From Galbitalea sp036499165 (lineage in GTDB: Bacteria; Actinomycetota; Actinomycetes; Actinomycetales; Microbacteriaceae), in assembly GCA_036499165.1 (NCBI GenBank), contig DASYEE010000195.1, positions 1-17,040 on the forward strand: a stretch of DNA of 17,040 nucleotides, in the 5' to 3' direction. Each line of letters opens with the position of its first letter. Within the stretch, counting starts at the first letter, position 1. The notes under the pieces are model-generated. The model made no database searches. It was not told the DNA's origin and was given only the letters and a program-made list of their open reading frames with translations. The position numbers were made by a program, and so were the translations under genes. Of the stretch, positions 1 to 6,090 are shown in pieces.

Positions 1-2
1 GG

Positions 3-629
3 CGGGTTAGCGTCGATGACGCGCTGGGGTTCATCCTGGCATCCGAAAGCCGAGACATCGCAATCGCCTGCTGTTCGGCGGTCGGTCGCTACCTGAAGTT
101 ATCGGATCGGCGCATGGACGCGATCTTCGCGCGCGCGCCGGTGCGGGTTCGGCGCTGGCGTCCGCTGGTGTGCCGGCTCGACGACTCGCACGGCGAGACG
201 TTCGTGCGGCTGTGGCTCGGTGACGCAGGAATTCCGTGGATGTCGCAGCCGGCCGTACTGGATGTCGGTCGCCTGGACGGCAAGGTCGCCCCGAACACCT
301 TCGTCGAGATCGATGGCGGCCAACACGACCCGACCTGGACGGGCGGCGACCCCACCAACTGGGAGCACGATCACGACCGCGACACGACGGTCGTCATCGG
401 TGGCGGGAACGTGCTCCGGTACACCTACCGTCAGCTCTACACGGACTGGCCGCGGGTCCTCGCTGCGATATCGCGCGCTCGCAGCGACGACCTCGAGCTG
501 TGCGCTCGTCGTCTGCGGCATCCGTCCCTTCCTCGGGCGGTTAACCGAAAACGAAGGAGTTCGTCGCCCGATGTGACGTCGGATGCGATTCGGACCCCGG
601 AAGAGCGGGAGTTCCTTCGTTTTCGGTAA
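3..629 (+). CDS. DUF559/Vsr-like endonuclease-fold protein, 5' end missing
   Basis: The frame is open from the window edge to TAA at 627-629, so the start lies upstream; an internal ATG at 114 is probably not the start. The C-terminal part has the layout of actinobacterial DUF559 proteins, which carry a PD-(D/E)XK (Vsr-like) fold. Numbered from the ATG at 114, there is a Glu in SHGETFVR (E28), VGRLDG (D55), the core strand FVEIDG (63-68), then DHDRD (86-90) and VLRYTYRQL (100-108). The N-terminal part may be a DNA-binding or AbiEi-like module, but too little is visible to say. Its substrate and role are unknown; such genes are often single accessory genes in this group. The last ~30 codons (540-629) lie inside a long inverted repeat and look unlike the family core, which should end near WPRVLAAI. 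Fold assignment is fairly sure, function is not. Confidence 0.7.
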   Translation, partial: RVSVDDALGFILASESRDIAIACCSAVGRYLKLSDRRMDAIFARAPVRVRRWRPLVCRLDDSHGETFVRLWLGDAGIPWMSQPAVLDVGRLDGKVAPNTFVEIDGGQHDPTWTGGDPTNWEHDHDRDTTVVIGGGNVLRYTYRQLYTDWPRVLAAISRARSDDLELCARRLRHPSLPRAVNRKRRSSSPDVTSDAIRTPEEREFLRFR

Positions 630-630
630 C
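540..630. repeat. Long inverted repeat at the 3' end of the DUF559 gene
   Basis: The left arm at 540-562 (GTTAACCGAAAACGAAGGA then GTTC) is matched by the reverse complement of 609-630 (GTTACCGAAAACGAAGGA then ACTC). Eighteen bases pair apart from one extra A; the 14-base core CCGAAAACGAAGGA is perfect. CCCG at 567-570 can also pair with CGGG at 606-609, which lengthens the stem. The arms enclose roughly 46 bases. The element ends at the stop codon of the DUF559 gene and lies 17 bases from the convergent regulator's stop. It could be a palindromic mobile-type element (REP/MITE-like) or a bidirectional transcription stop; there is no T-tract. Confidence 0.75.
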
Positions 631-635
631 GGGGA

Positions 636-649
636 TGACCAGAGGGTCA
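636..649. terminator. Small hairpin between convergent genes
   Basis: TGACC (636-640) and GGTCA (645-649) form a perfect 5-bp stem with an AGAG loop. It overlaps the stop codon of the GlxA-type regulator, read on the minus strand. With the larger inverted repeat just beyond, it may help end transcription from both sides. No U-tract follows, so this is weak. Confidence 0.25.
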
Positions 650-1600
650 GCCAGCCAGACGAGCGCCGAAGGCACGGCGGTAGGCAGTGGGGGTGGTCTG
701 GAGGACCTTGAGGAAGTGGTGGCGCATTACGGCGGCGGTACCGAAGCCGGTGGCGTGGGCTATGGGCTCGAAACCGTCGTCGGTGGTTTCGAGGAGCTGC
801 TGGGCGCGGAGGATGCGCTGGCGGTTGAGCCACGCGGCTGGGGTGGTACCCATGTCTGAACGGAAGCGACGCGCGAAGGTCCTCGATGACATGAGCGCCT
901 TCCGCGCGAGCTGGTCGATCGTGAGATCCTCAGCCAGGTTGTCGAGCATCCATTCGACGACGGTGGCCAACGAGTCGGTGCAGCGCTCCTGGACGGGGGA
1001 GGGGATGTACTGGGCCTGCCCCCCGTCGCGCTGCGGCGGGATGACCATCCGCCGGGCGATGACGTTGGCGGCGGCAGCGCCGTGCTCCAGTCGCACGAGG
1101 TGTAGCGCAGCATCGATGCCGGCAGCCGTTCCCGCGCTGGTGATGACGCGGCGATCGTCGACGAACAGGACGTCGGGGTCGACATCCGTGCGCGGGTACT
1201 GCCTTGCCAGTCGGTCGGCGTGCATCCAGTGCGTCGTCGAGCGCCGACCATCCAGGATCCCCGCCTGCGCGAGCACGAACGCGCCGCTGCAGACGCTGAG
1301 AATCCAGGCGCCGCGAGCCTCCGCATCCCGTACGACCTGAAGAAAGCGCTCGTCGGTTCCCGTGATGGTGTGCGCGGGCACGGCGATCAGGTCGGCGTCC
1401 GCCGCTGCCGAGAGATCGGCGTCGATGATCATGTCGTAGCCGAGGCTCGTGCGTACGGGCCCCGGGTCGGCGGTCGCGATCGTGAAATCGAAGGTTGGCC
1501 CGCCGGTGTCACTGCGATCGATGCCGAACACCTCGCAGATCACGCCGAACTCGAACGGCGCGACGCCGGGCAGAGCGAGGACGACGACTTTGTTCAGCAT
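647..1600 (-). CDS. GlxA-type transcriptional regulator (DJ-1/PfpI domain + AraC HTH)
   Basis: A 317-residue regulator, the usual length for the GlxA-type branch of the AraC family. Residues ~3-165 form a DJ-1/PfpI (class I glutamine amidotransferase-like) domain. It carries the nucleophile-elbow motif SVCSGAFVLAQAGILDG (C104) and TTHW (H124). Residues ~210-312 hold the two-helix-turn-helix AraC domain, with LTIDQLARKALMSSRTFARRF and the typical second-helix segment IAHATGFGTAAVMRHHF. The sensor domain in this family binds small metabolites and usually lacks catalytic activity. The start chosen is the ATG at 1600: GGAGG lies 5 bases upstream (1606-1610 on the plus strand) and the protein then begins with the family-typical LNKVVVLALPGVAPFE. 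A longer frame to 1690 exists without support. It is divergent from galE; its regulon and ligand cannot be read here. Autoregulation through the palindrome at 1636-1659 is inferred. Confidence 0.9.
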   Translation of the reverse strand: MLNKVVVLALPGVAPFEFGVICEVFGIDRSDTGGPTFDFTIATADPGPVRTSLGYDMIIDADLSAAADADLIAVPAHTITGTDERFLQVVRDAEARGAWILSVCSGAFVLAQAGILDGRRSTTHWMHADRLARQYPRTDVDPDVLFVDDRRVITSAGTAAGIDAALHLVRLEHGAAAANVIARRMVIPPQRDGGQAQYIPSPVQERCTDSLATVVEWMLDNLAEDLTIDQLARKALMSSRTFARRFRSDMGTTPAAWLNRQRILRAQQLLETTDDGFEPIAHATGFGTAAVMRHHFLKVLQTTPTAYRRAFGARLAG

Positions 1601-1635
1601 GGGTGCCTCCGTGGCGGTTTTGCGGTGTGCATCGC

Positions 1636-1659
1636 CATGCTGCCAGTAATGGCAGGATG
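1636..1659. promoter_or_regulatory. 24-bp palindrome, probable operator of the GlxA-type regulator
   Basis: CTGCCA (1640-1645), spacer GTAA, TGGCAG (1650-1655) form a perfect inverted repeat. After one mismatch per side, CAT (1636-1638) and ATG (1657-1659) extend it. On the minus strand it sits between a TTGCGA hexamer (1660-1665) and a weak CAGCAT hexamer 17 bases away, that is, in the promoter spacer of the regulator gene. This placement suits a repressor operator and autoregulation. Binding itself is inference. Confidence 0.5.
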
Positions 1660-1724
1660 TCGCAACAAAGCGCATTCCTGCCACACCCACGGCCGACCCA
1701 CACCGCCCGCCAGCGCCGAGCCGC

Positions 1725-1730
1725 TAGCGT
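1725..1730 (+). promoter_or_regulatory. Possible -10 element for leaderless galE
   Basis: TAGCGT fits the actinobacterial TANNNT -10 pattern and ends 7 bases before the galE ATG, the spacing expected of a leaderless transcript. No convincing -35 is seen. TGGAG (1731-1735) just before the ATG is too close for a good ribosome site, which also favours leaderless start. Confidence 0.3.
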
Positions 1731-1737
1731 TGGAGCC

Positions 1738-2721
1738 ATGAGTTGGTTGGTCACCGGCGGAGCCGGATACATCGGAGCCCACGTTGTCCGCGCCCTGCGA
1801 GCTGCCGGCCTCGACACCGTTGTCGTCGACGACCTGTCGAGCGGCCACGAGTCCTTTGTGCCGGACGGCGTGCCGTTCGTACGCGGCACCATTCTCGACC
1901 AGCCGCTCCTCGAGCGCACCATCGGCGAGCATGGCGTTTCCGGGGTCATCCACGTCGCCGGCTTCAAGTACGCGGGGGTCTCGGTGCAGCGTCCGCTGCA
2001 CACGTACGAGCAGAACGTGACCGGGATGGCCACCCTCCTTGCCGCACTGCAGCAGACGGGCGTCGACCGCGTGGTCTTCTCGTCGAGCGCCGCGGTCTAT
2101 GGAACACCTCCGGGCGAGATCGTGACCGAGGAGACCCCAAAGAATCCAGAGTCACCGTACGGCGAGTCGAAGCTCATCGGGGAATGGCTGCTGCGCGACC
2201 AGGAGGTTGCAGCAGGACTCAGGCATGCGAGCCTGCGTTACTTCAACGTGGTCGGCAGCGGCGACCTCGACGTCTACGACACGAGCCCGCACAACCTCTT
2301 TCCGCTCGTCTTCGACGCGCTGGTCGAAGGCAGGACCCCGCGGATCAATGGCGACGACTACCCTACGCCCGACGGCACGACCGTTCGCGACTACATCCAT
2401 GTTGCAGACCTGGCGGTATCGCACGTCGCGGCCGCGCGGAGGCTCGACGCGGGCGACCCGATCGAGCCCGCGTACAACCTCGGAAGTGGGGACGGCGTCT
2501 CGGTGCGGCAGATCATGACGACGATCGCCGAAGTCACCGGTATCCCGTTCGAGCCCGAAATCGTGCCGCGGCGGGCGGGGGACCCGGCGCGCATCGTCAC
2601 GAGCGGCGAGCTTGCCGCCCGCGACCTGGATTGGCGGATGCGCCACTCCTTGCGCGACATGGTCGAAAGCGCGTGGCAGGCACGGCAGGCGGCGGAGACG
2701 GCAGAAGTCGAGCGTTCCTAA
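1738..2721 (+). CDS. galE: UDP-glucose 4-epimerase
   Basis: A 327-residue short-chain dehydrogenase/reductase-type NAD enzyme, the normal GalE length. It interconverts UDP-glucose and UDP-galactose in the cytoplasm, for the Leloir pathway and for cell-wall galactose. Visible motifs: the NAD-binding TGGAGYIG at 6-13; DDLSSGH at 31-37; FSSSAAVYG at 114-122; the catalytic pair YGESK (Y141, K145); the LRYFNVVG segment; and TTVRDYIHVADLA in the substrate half. The ATG at 1738 was chosen because the Rossmann motif then begins six residues in; the upstream in-frame extension is low-complexity readthrough. It is divergent from the GlxA-type regulator and precedes whiB2, from which a hairpin and a 212-base gap separate it, so it is probably its own transcription unit. 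Close extended-SDR sugar epimerases are hard to tell apart without tests, but the GalE call is strong. Confidence 0.93.
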   Translation: MSWLVTGGAGYIGAHVVRALRAAGLDTVVVDDLSSGHESFVPDGVPFVRGTILDQPLLERTIGEHGVSGVIHVAGFKYAGVSVQRPLHTYEQNVTGMATLLAALQQTGVDRVVFSSSAAVYGTPPGEIVTEETPKNPESPYGESKLIGEWLLRDQEVAAGLRHASLRYFNVVGSGDLDVYDTSPHNLFPLVFDALVEGRTPRINGDDYPTPDGTTVRDYIHVADLAVSHVAAARRLDAGDPIEPAYNLGSGDGVSVRQIMTTIAEVTGIPFEPEIVPRRAGDPARIVTSGELAARDLDWRMRHSLRDMVESAWQARQAAETAEVERS

Positions 2722-2734
2722 CCGTTCGCTCAGC

Positions 2735-2771
2735 GCGTGTCGTCATCACCACCCCCCCCATTGCGACACGC
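2735..2771 (+). terminator. Hairpin after galE with a C8 loop
   Basis: GCGTGTCG (2735-2742) and CGACACGC (2764-2771) are perfect 8-bp arms around a 21-base loop holding eight consecutive C (2752-2759). It starts 13 bases after the galE stop, where a terminator would lie. No T-tract follows, but many actinobacterial terminators lack one. Confidence 0.45.
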
Positions 2772-2821
2772 CCGGCGCGCCACCGACCCGAAGTCCGCTG
2801 CAGGGTTTTATCATCTGCGAC

Positions 2822-2850
2822 TTGACTCTTGGTAACTACAACGGTGTAAT
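2822..2850 (+). promoter_or_regulatory. Strong housekeeping-type promoter for the whiB2 operon
   Basis: TTGACT (2822-2827), 17-base spacer, TGTAAT (2845-2850): five of six consensus bases in each hexamer. The stretch is clearly more AT-rich than the surrounding DNA. Transcription would begin near 2857, giving a leader of about 77 bases before whiB2. It is the best sigma-70-type match I found in the window. Confidence 0.7.
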
Positions 2851-2895
2851 TATCAGTACGCCGGTACGGGACGGCGAAGCGCGAACAAGATCAGT

Positions 2896-2921
2896 AGCAA
2901 GTAAGCAAAGCAAGTAAGCAA
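2896..2921 (+). repeat. Perfect 13-bp tandem repeat in the whiB2 leader
   Basis: Two exact adjacent copies of AGCAAGTAAGCAA (2896-2908 and 2909-2921) end exactly where the ribosome binding site GGGGAGG (2922-2928) begins. Within each copy AGCAA occurs twice around GTA. The A-rich, unpaired-looking tract could keep the ribosome site open or bind a protein; that is inference. Confidence 0.85.
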
Positions 2922-2933
2922 GGGGAGGCATCA

Positions 2934-3251
2934 ATGGCGAATAGTGAGTATCGCCCCGCTGTCCCCGAGAACTGGTTCGTAGATCCGGTTCGACTGGGGG
3001 TTCCTGGGGTTCGCCAGCCTGACGCTGACGACGACCAACTCGCGTGGCAGTCCGATTCGCTCTGTGCGCAGACGGATCCTGAGGCGTTCTTCCCTGAAAA
3101 GGGTGGTTCGACTCGCGACGCAAAGAAAATCTGTGGATCGTGTGAGGTTCGTACGCAGTGCCTCGAATACGCGCTCCACAACGACGAGCGATTCGGTATT
3201 TGGGGCGGATTGTCGGAGCGGGAGCGTCGCAAACTGAGGAAGCGCGCCTAG
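2934..3251 (+). CDS. whiB2: WhiB-family iron-sulfur transcriptional regulator (WhiB/WhiB2 type)
   Basis: A 105-residue Wbl protein. These bind a [4Fe-4S] cluster and act with the principal sigma factor; the WhiB/WhiB2 (WhmD) branch controls septation and development. The four cluster cysteines are C44, C67, C70 and C76 (C-x22-C-x2-C-x5-C). The G-[VI]-W-G-G turn is GIWGG at 88-92, followed by the basic DNA-binding tail ERERRKLRKRA. The start is firmly set by GGGGAGG (2922-2928) five bases before the ATG. The WhiB2 subtype rests on the text of the core (DDQLAWQ, AFFPEKGGS) and on position at the head of the glycosyltransferase, DUF5719, metallopeptidase, DUF3499, manB cluster. It has its own strong promoter and a repeat-bearing leader. 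The glycosyltransferase gene begins 10 bases after its stop, suggesting co-transcription. Confidence 0.93.
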   Translation: MANSEYRPAVPENWFVDPVRLGVPGVRQPDADDDQLAWQSDSLCAQTDPEAFFPEKGGSTRDAKKICGSCEVRTQCLEYALHNDERFGIWGGLSERERRKLRKRA

Positions 3252-3261
3252 TCTCGACTAG

Positions 3262-6090
3262 ATGCAACCGAGAGTCACCGCGATCCTGGTCGCCCGAAAC
3301 GGGGCGCCCTATCTGGAGAGAACCCTCTCGGCTTTAGCCGCGCAGACGCGCCCTGCCGACTCGACGGTCTTCGTTGACGCCGGGTCGTCCGACTCAACGC
3401 AAGCTGTCCTGGCTGCGGCCCTGCCGACGCAGCTGGTTGCTGGCAATGGTCGTGGCGGGTTCGGCGGCGCCGTCGCCCAGGCCGTTCATGTTGCGGTCCC
3501 GAACGCTGGCCCGGATGAGTGGATGTGGCTTCTCGGCCACGACGGCGCGCCACACCCGCGGGCGCTCGAGGCGCTACTCGGTGCGGTGGAGATTGCTCCG
3601 TCGGTCGCCATCGCGGGACCGAAACTCATGCGCTGGGACGCCGGCGACACCATCGCCCGTTATGGCGAGTCGATGACCAGGCTCGGGGCTTCGGTGATCC
3701 TCGTCGAGAACGAACTCGACCAGGCCCAGTACGACGCCCAGAGCGACCTGCTCGCGGTCTCGGCATCGGGAATGCTGGTGCGCCGCTCGGTTTGGGGAGC
3801 GCTCGGCGGCTTCGACCCCGGGCTTCCATCCGTGGATGCCGCGCTCGACTTCTCGGTGCGCGCCCGGCTGGCGGGGCATCGCGTCGTCGGCGTTCCAGCC
3901 GCGAAGGTCGCGAGCGCGGGCGGCCCGGAGCTGTTCGGCCGCCAGTCGCTGTCGGCTTCTGCCCGCCTGCGACTGCGCCGCAAGGCCCAGCTGCACCGGC
4001 GCATGGTCTACGCCAGGGGACTCGCTGTCATCATCAACTGGTTGGCGCTCCTGCCGATCGGAATTCTCCGCGCCATCCTGCAGCTCATCCGCAAGAATCC
4101 CGCCGCAATGGGAGGCGAGATCGCCGCAGCGCTGTCTGCCGCATTTTCGGGTTCTGTCGCCCCCGCCCGGCGAAACCTTCGGCGCAATCGCGCGATCGGC
4201 TGGGCGGCAATCGCGCCACTGCGGGTGAGCGCCTCTGAGGCTCGGGAGAGACGCGCGGGTAGTACGGGCCACAGTGAGGAACTCGAGGATGCCCCGCCGC
4301 GCCCGCGGGCGAGCTTCCTGTCGAGCGGCGGCCTGGCGGTCGTCGTGCTCGCGGCCGTCGTCGGCGCGGTGACCTTCATTCCGTTGCTCGGCTCGAGCGC
4401 GATCAAAGGCGGGGCGCTCGTCCCGCTGTCATCGACGCTTGGTCAGCTGTGGGCCGGCGTCGGCTACGGCTGGCACGACGTCGGAGGTGGTTTCGTGGGC
4501 GCGTCCGACCCGTTCGCGGCCGTGCTCGCGGTCGTGGGATCGCTAACCTTCTGGTCGCCTCAGCTCAGCGTCGTCGTGCTCTACATCATTGCGCTGCCGC
4601 TGGCCGCGCTCGGTGCGTGGTGGGCGGCGACTCGCATCACGGAGCGTCCGTGGCCGACCGCCGTCGCGGCGCTCCTCTGGTGCCTCACCCCCAGTTTCCT
4701 GTCGTCGCTCATGTCCGGTCACCTCCCCGCGGTCATCGTGCACCTGCTGCTCCCGTGGTTCGTCTACGCGGCGCTCGGTGCCGCCCGCACGTGGTCATCG
4801 GGAGCGGCGGCTGCGCTGCTGTTCGCGGGCATCGCCGCCTCCAGCCCGAGCATCGTCCCTGCGCTCGTCATCCTCCTGCTCGCGTGGCTGGTCGCGAAGC
4901 CGCGTGCGGCTCTTCGGATCGTGGGCATCGTCATTCCCGCTGCCGCGCTGTTCCTGCCGCTTGTGATCGCGCAGGTCGTTCGAGGTAATCCGCTCGCGGT
5001 CTTCGCGGATCCGGGCCTGCCGACCGCAACCACGCATCCGGGCTTCAGCGCACTGCTCGTCGGTTCCCCCGACGCCAGCCTCGGCGGCTGGGCGACGATC
5101 GGCGACCTGTTCAGCCTGCCGTCGCTGCCGGGGCCGCTCGTGCTTGCCGTGCTCGTTGCACCTGTCGTGCTGCTGGCTCTCGTGGCACCCTTCCTCCCGG
5201 GAACGAGGCGAAGTGTGCCCGCAATCGGGATCGCGCTGCTCGGGTTCGCGACGGCCGTGCTGGTGGCCGGGGTCTCGTTCGAGGTCACGGACGCGACATC
5301 CGTGTCTGTCTGGCCGGGTGCCGCGCTCAGCCTGATGTGGGCAGGGCTCATCGGCGCGGCTGTCGTCGCACTCGACTTCTTCGGCCGCGCTGTCGTGGTT
5401 CCGGCGCTGGTCGTGGTCGTTGCTACGGCTCTTGCAGCCGCTCCGCTCCTTGTTCTGCCCCTGGCTGGCCGATCGAGCGTGGTTGCGAGCTCTGGCACGC
5501 TGGTTCCGGCGTTCGTCACCGCGGAGTCGATCACGCGTCCACGCCTCGGGACACTGGTGCTCACTCCGATCGGCGACGGCGGTCTGGCGGCCCAGGTCGA
5601 GCGCGGGGCTGGCGAGACGCTGGATGAGCAGTCGACCCTCGCCGCGACATCGAGGAGCAGCGTGCTGAGCGCCAACCAGAAGACCGTCGCTTCGCTGGCC
5701 GGCAATCTCGCTTCACGCAGCGGGTTCGATGCGGCCGCGGCGCTCACCGCGCAGAAGGTCGGCTTCGTGCTGCTCGCGCCGGCCGCGTCGGACGGAGCGA
5801 TGGATGTCCACCAGCGCGCGGCGGACGCGCTCGATGGCAACCGCGCTCTCACACCCGTCGGCGACACCACCCTCGGCCTGCTCTGGCGTTACGGGGGCCT
5901 CCCGTCGGCAGGTCTCGCTGCTGCAACGCCCGATCCCGGTCCGCTTCGTCTCGCGGTGCTCGCGGGCCTTGGCATCGTTTTCTTCGTGACCGTCGTCTTC
6001 GCGATCCCTACGCGCGGTCGTCGCAGGCGGCGGGCCGTGCAATCGGGAGCATTCGAGCACGCGACCCTCGGGGAGGATGACGATGCCTGA
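3262..6090 (+). CDS. Family 2 glycosyltransferase with large polytopic membrane domain
   Basis: A 942-residue membrane protein. Residues ~3-225 form a GT-A (family 2) domain: TAILVARNG (6-14), the VDAGSSDST nucleotide-sugar motif (38-46), LGHDGAP at 91-97 in place of a classic DXD, then SASGMLVRRSVWGALGGFDP (167-186). Such enzymes add a nucleotide-activated sugar to a lipid or glycan at the inner membrane face. About 12-13 hydrophobic segments follow (near 253-275, 355-375, then crowded from 415 to 730). A roughly 160-residue polar region (735-893), probably outside the cell, precedes a last helix (895-915) and a basic tail. The membrane half, with SGHLPAVIVHLLLPW, recalls GT-C or YfhO-like proteins, so it may be a second transferase or an export module (inference). 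The ATG follows whiB2 by 10 bases with a poor ribosome site, suggesting coupled translation. The next gene overlaps its end. Donor and acceptor are unknown. Confidence 0.85.
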   Translation: MQPRVTAILVARNGAPYLERTLSALAAQTRPADSTVFVDAGSSDSTQAVLAAALPTQLVAGNGRGGFGGAVAQAVHVAVPNAGPDEWMWLLGHDGAPHPRALEALLGAVEIAPSVAIAGPKLMRWDAGDTIARYGESMTRLGASVILVENELDQAQYDAQSDLLAVSASGMLVRRSVWGALGGFDPGLPSVDAALDFSVRARLAGHRVVGVPAAKVASAGGPELFGRQSLSASARLRLRRKAQLHRRMVYARGLAVIINWLALLPIGILRAILQLIRKNPAAMGGEIAAALSAAFSGSVAPARRNLRRNRAIGWAAIAPLRVSASEARERRAGSTGHSEELEDAPPRPRASFLSSGGLAVVVLAAVVGAVTFIPLLGSSAIKGGALVPLSSTLGQLWAGVGYGWHDVGGGFVGASDPFAAVLAVVGSLTFWSPQLSVVVLYIIALPLAALGAWWAATRITERPWPTAVAALLWCLTPSFLSSLMSGHLPAVIVHLLLPWFVYAALGAARTWSSGAAAALLFAGIAASSPSIVPALVILLLAWLVAKPRAALRIVGIVIPAAALFLPLVIAQVVRGNPLAVFADPGLPTATTHPGFSALLVGSPDASLGGWATIGDLFSLPSLPGPLVLAVLVAPVVLLALVAPFLPGTRRSVPAIGIALLGFATAVLVAGVSFEVTDATSVSVWPGAALSLMWAGLIGAAVVALDFFGRAVVVPALVVVVATALAAAPLLVLPLAGRSSVVASSGTLVPAFVTAESITRPRLGTLVLTPIGDGGLAAQVERGAGETLDEQSTLAATSRSSVLSANQKTVASLAGNLASRSGFDAAAALTAQKVGFVLLAPAASDGAMDVHQRAADALDGNRALTPVGDTTLGLLWRYGGLPSAGLAAATPDPGPLRLAVLAGLGIVFFVTVVFAIPTRGRRRRRAVQSGAFEHATLGEDDDA

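Noticed and set aside
1..12. GGCGGGTTAG string shared by positions 1-10, 6312-6321 and 16957-16966
   Set aside because: Short GC-rich string in unrelated contexts (coding and promoter); chance recurrence is likely.
99..833. 244-codon minus-strand frame over the DUF559 gene
   Set aside because: Low-complexity Pro/Arg-rich product opposite a recognisable protein and overlapping the regulator's end; typical GC-rich shadow.
1743..2825. 360-codon frame inside galE in another frame
   Set aside because: Arg/Pro-rich product with no motifs; galE explains the region fully.
2832..2850. GTAAC...GTAAT pair in the whiB2 promoter as an MtrA site
   Set aside because: The second half is imperfect and the spacing (14 bases start to start) does not fit the direct-repeat site I recall; the bases are already explained by the -10 element.
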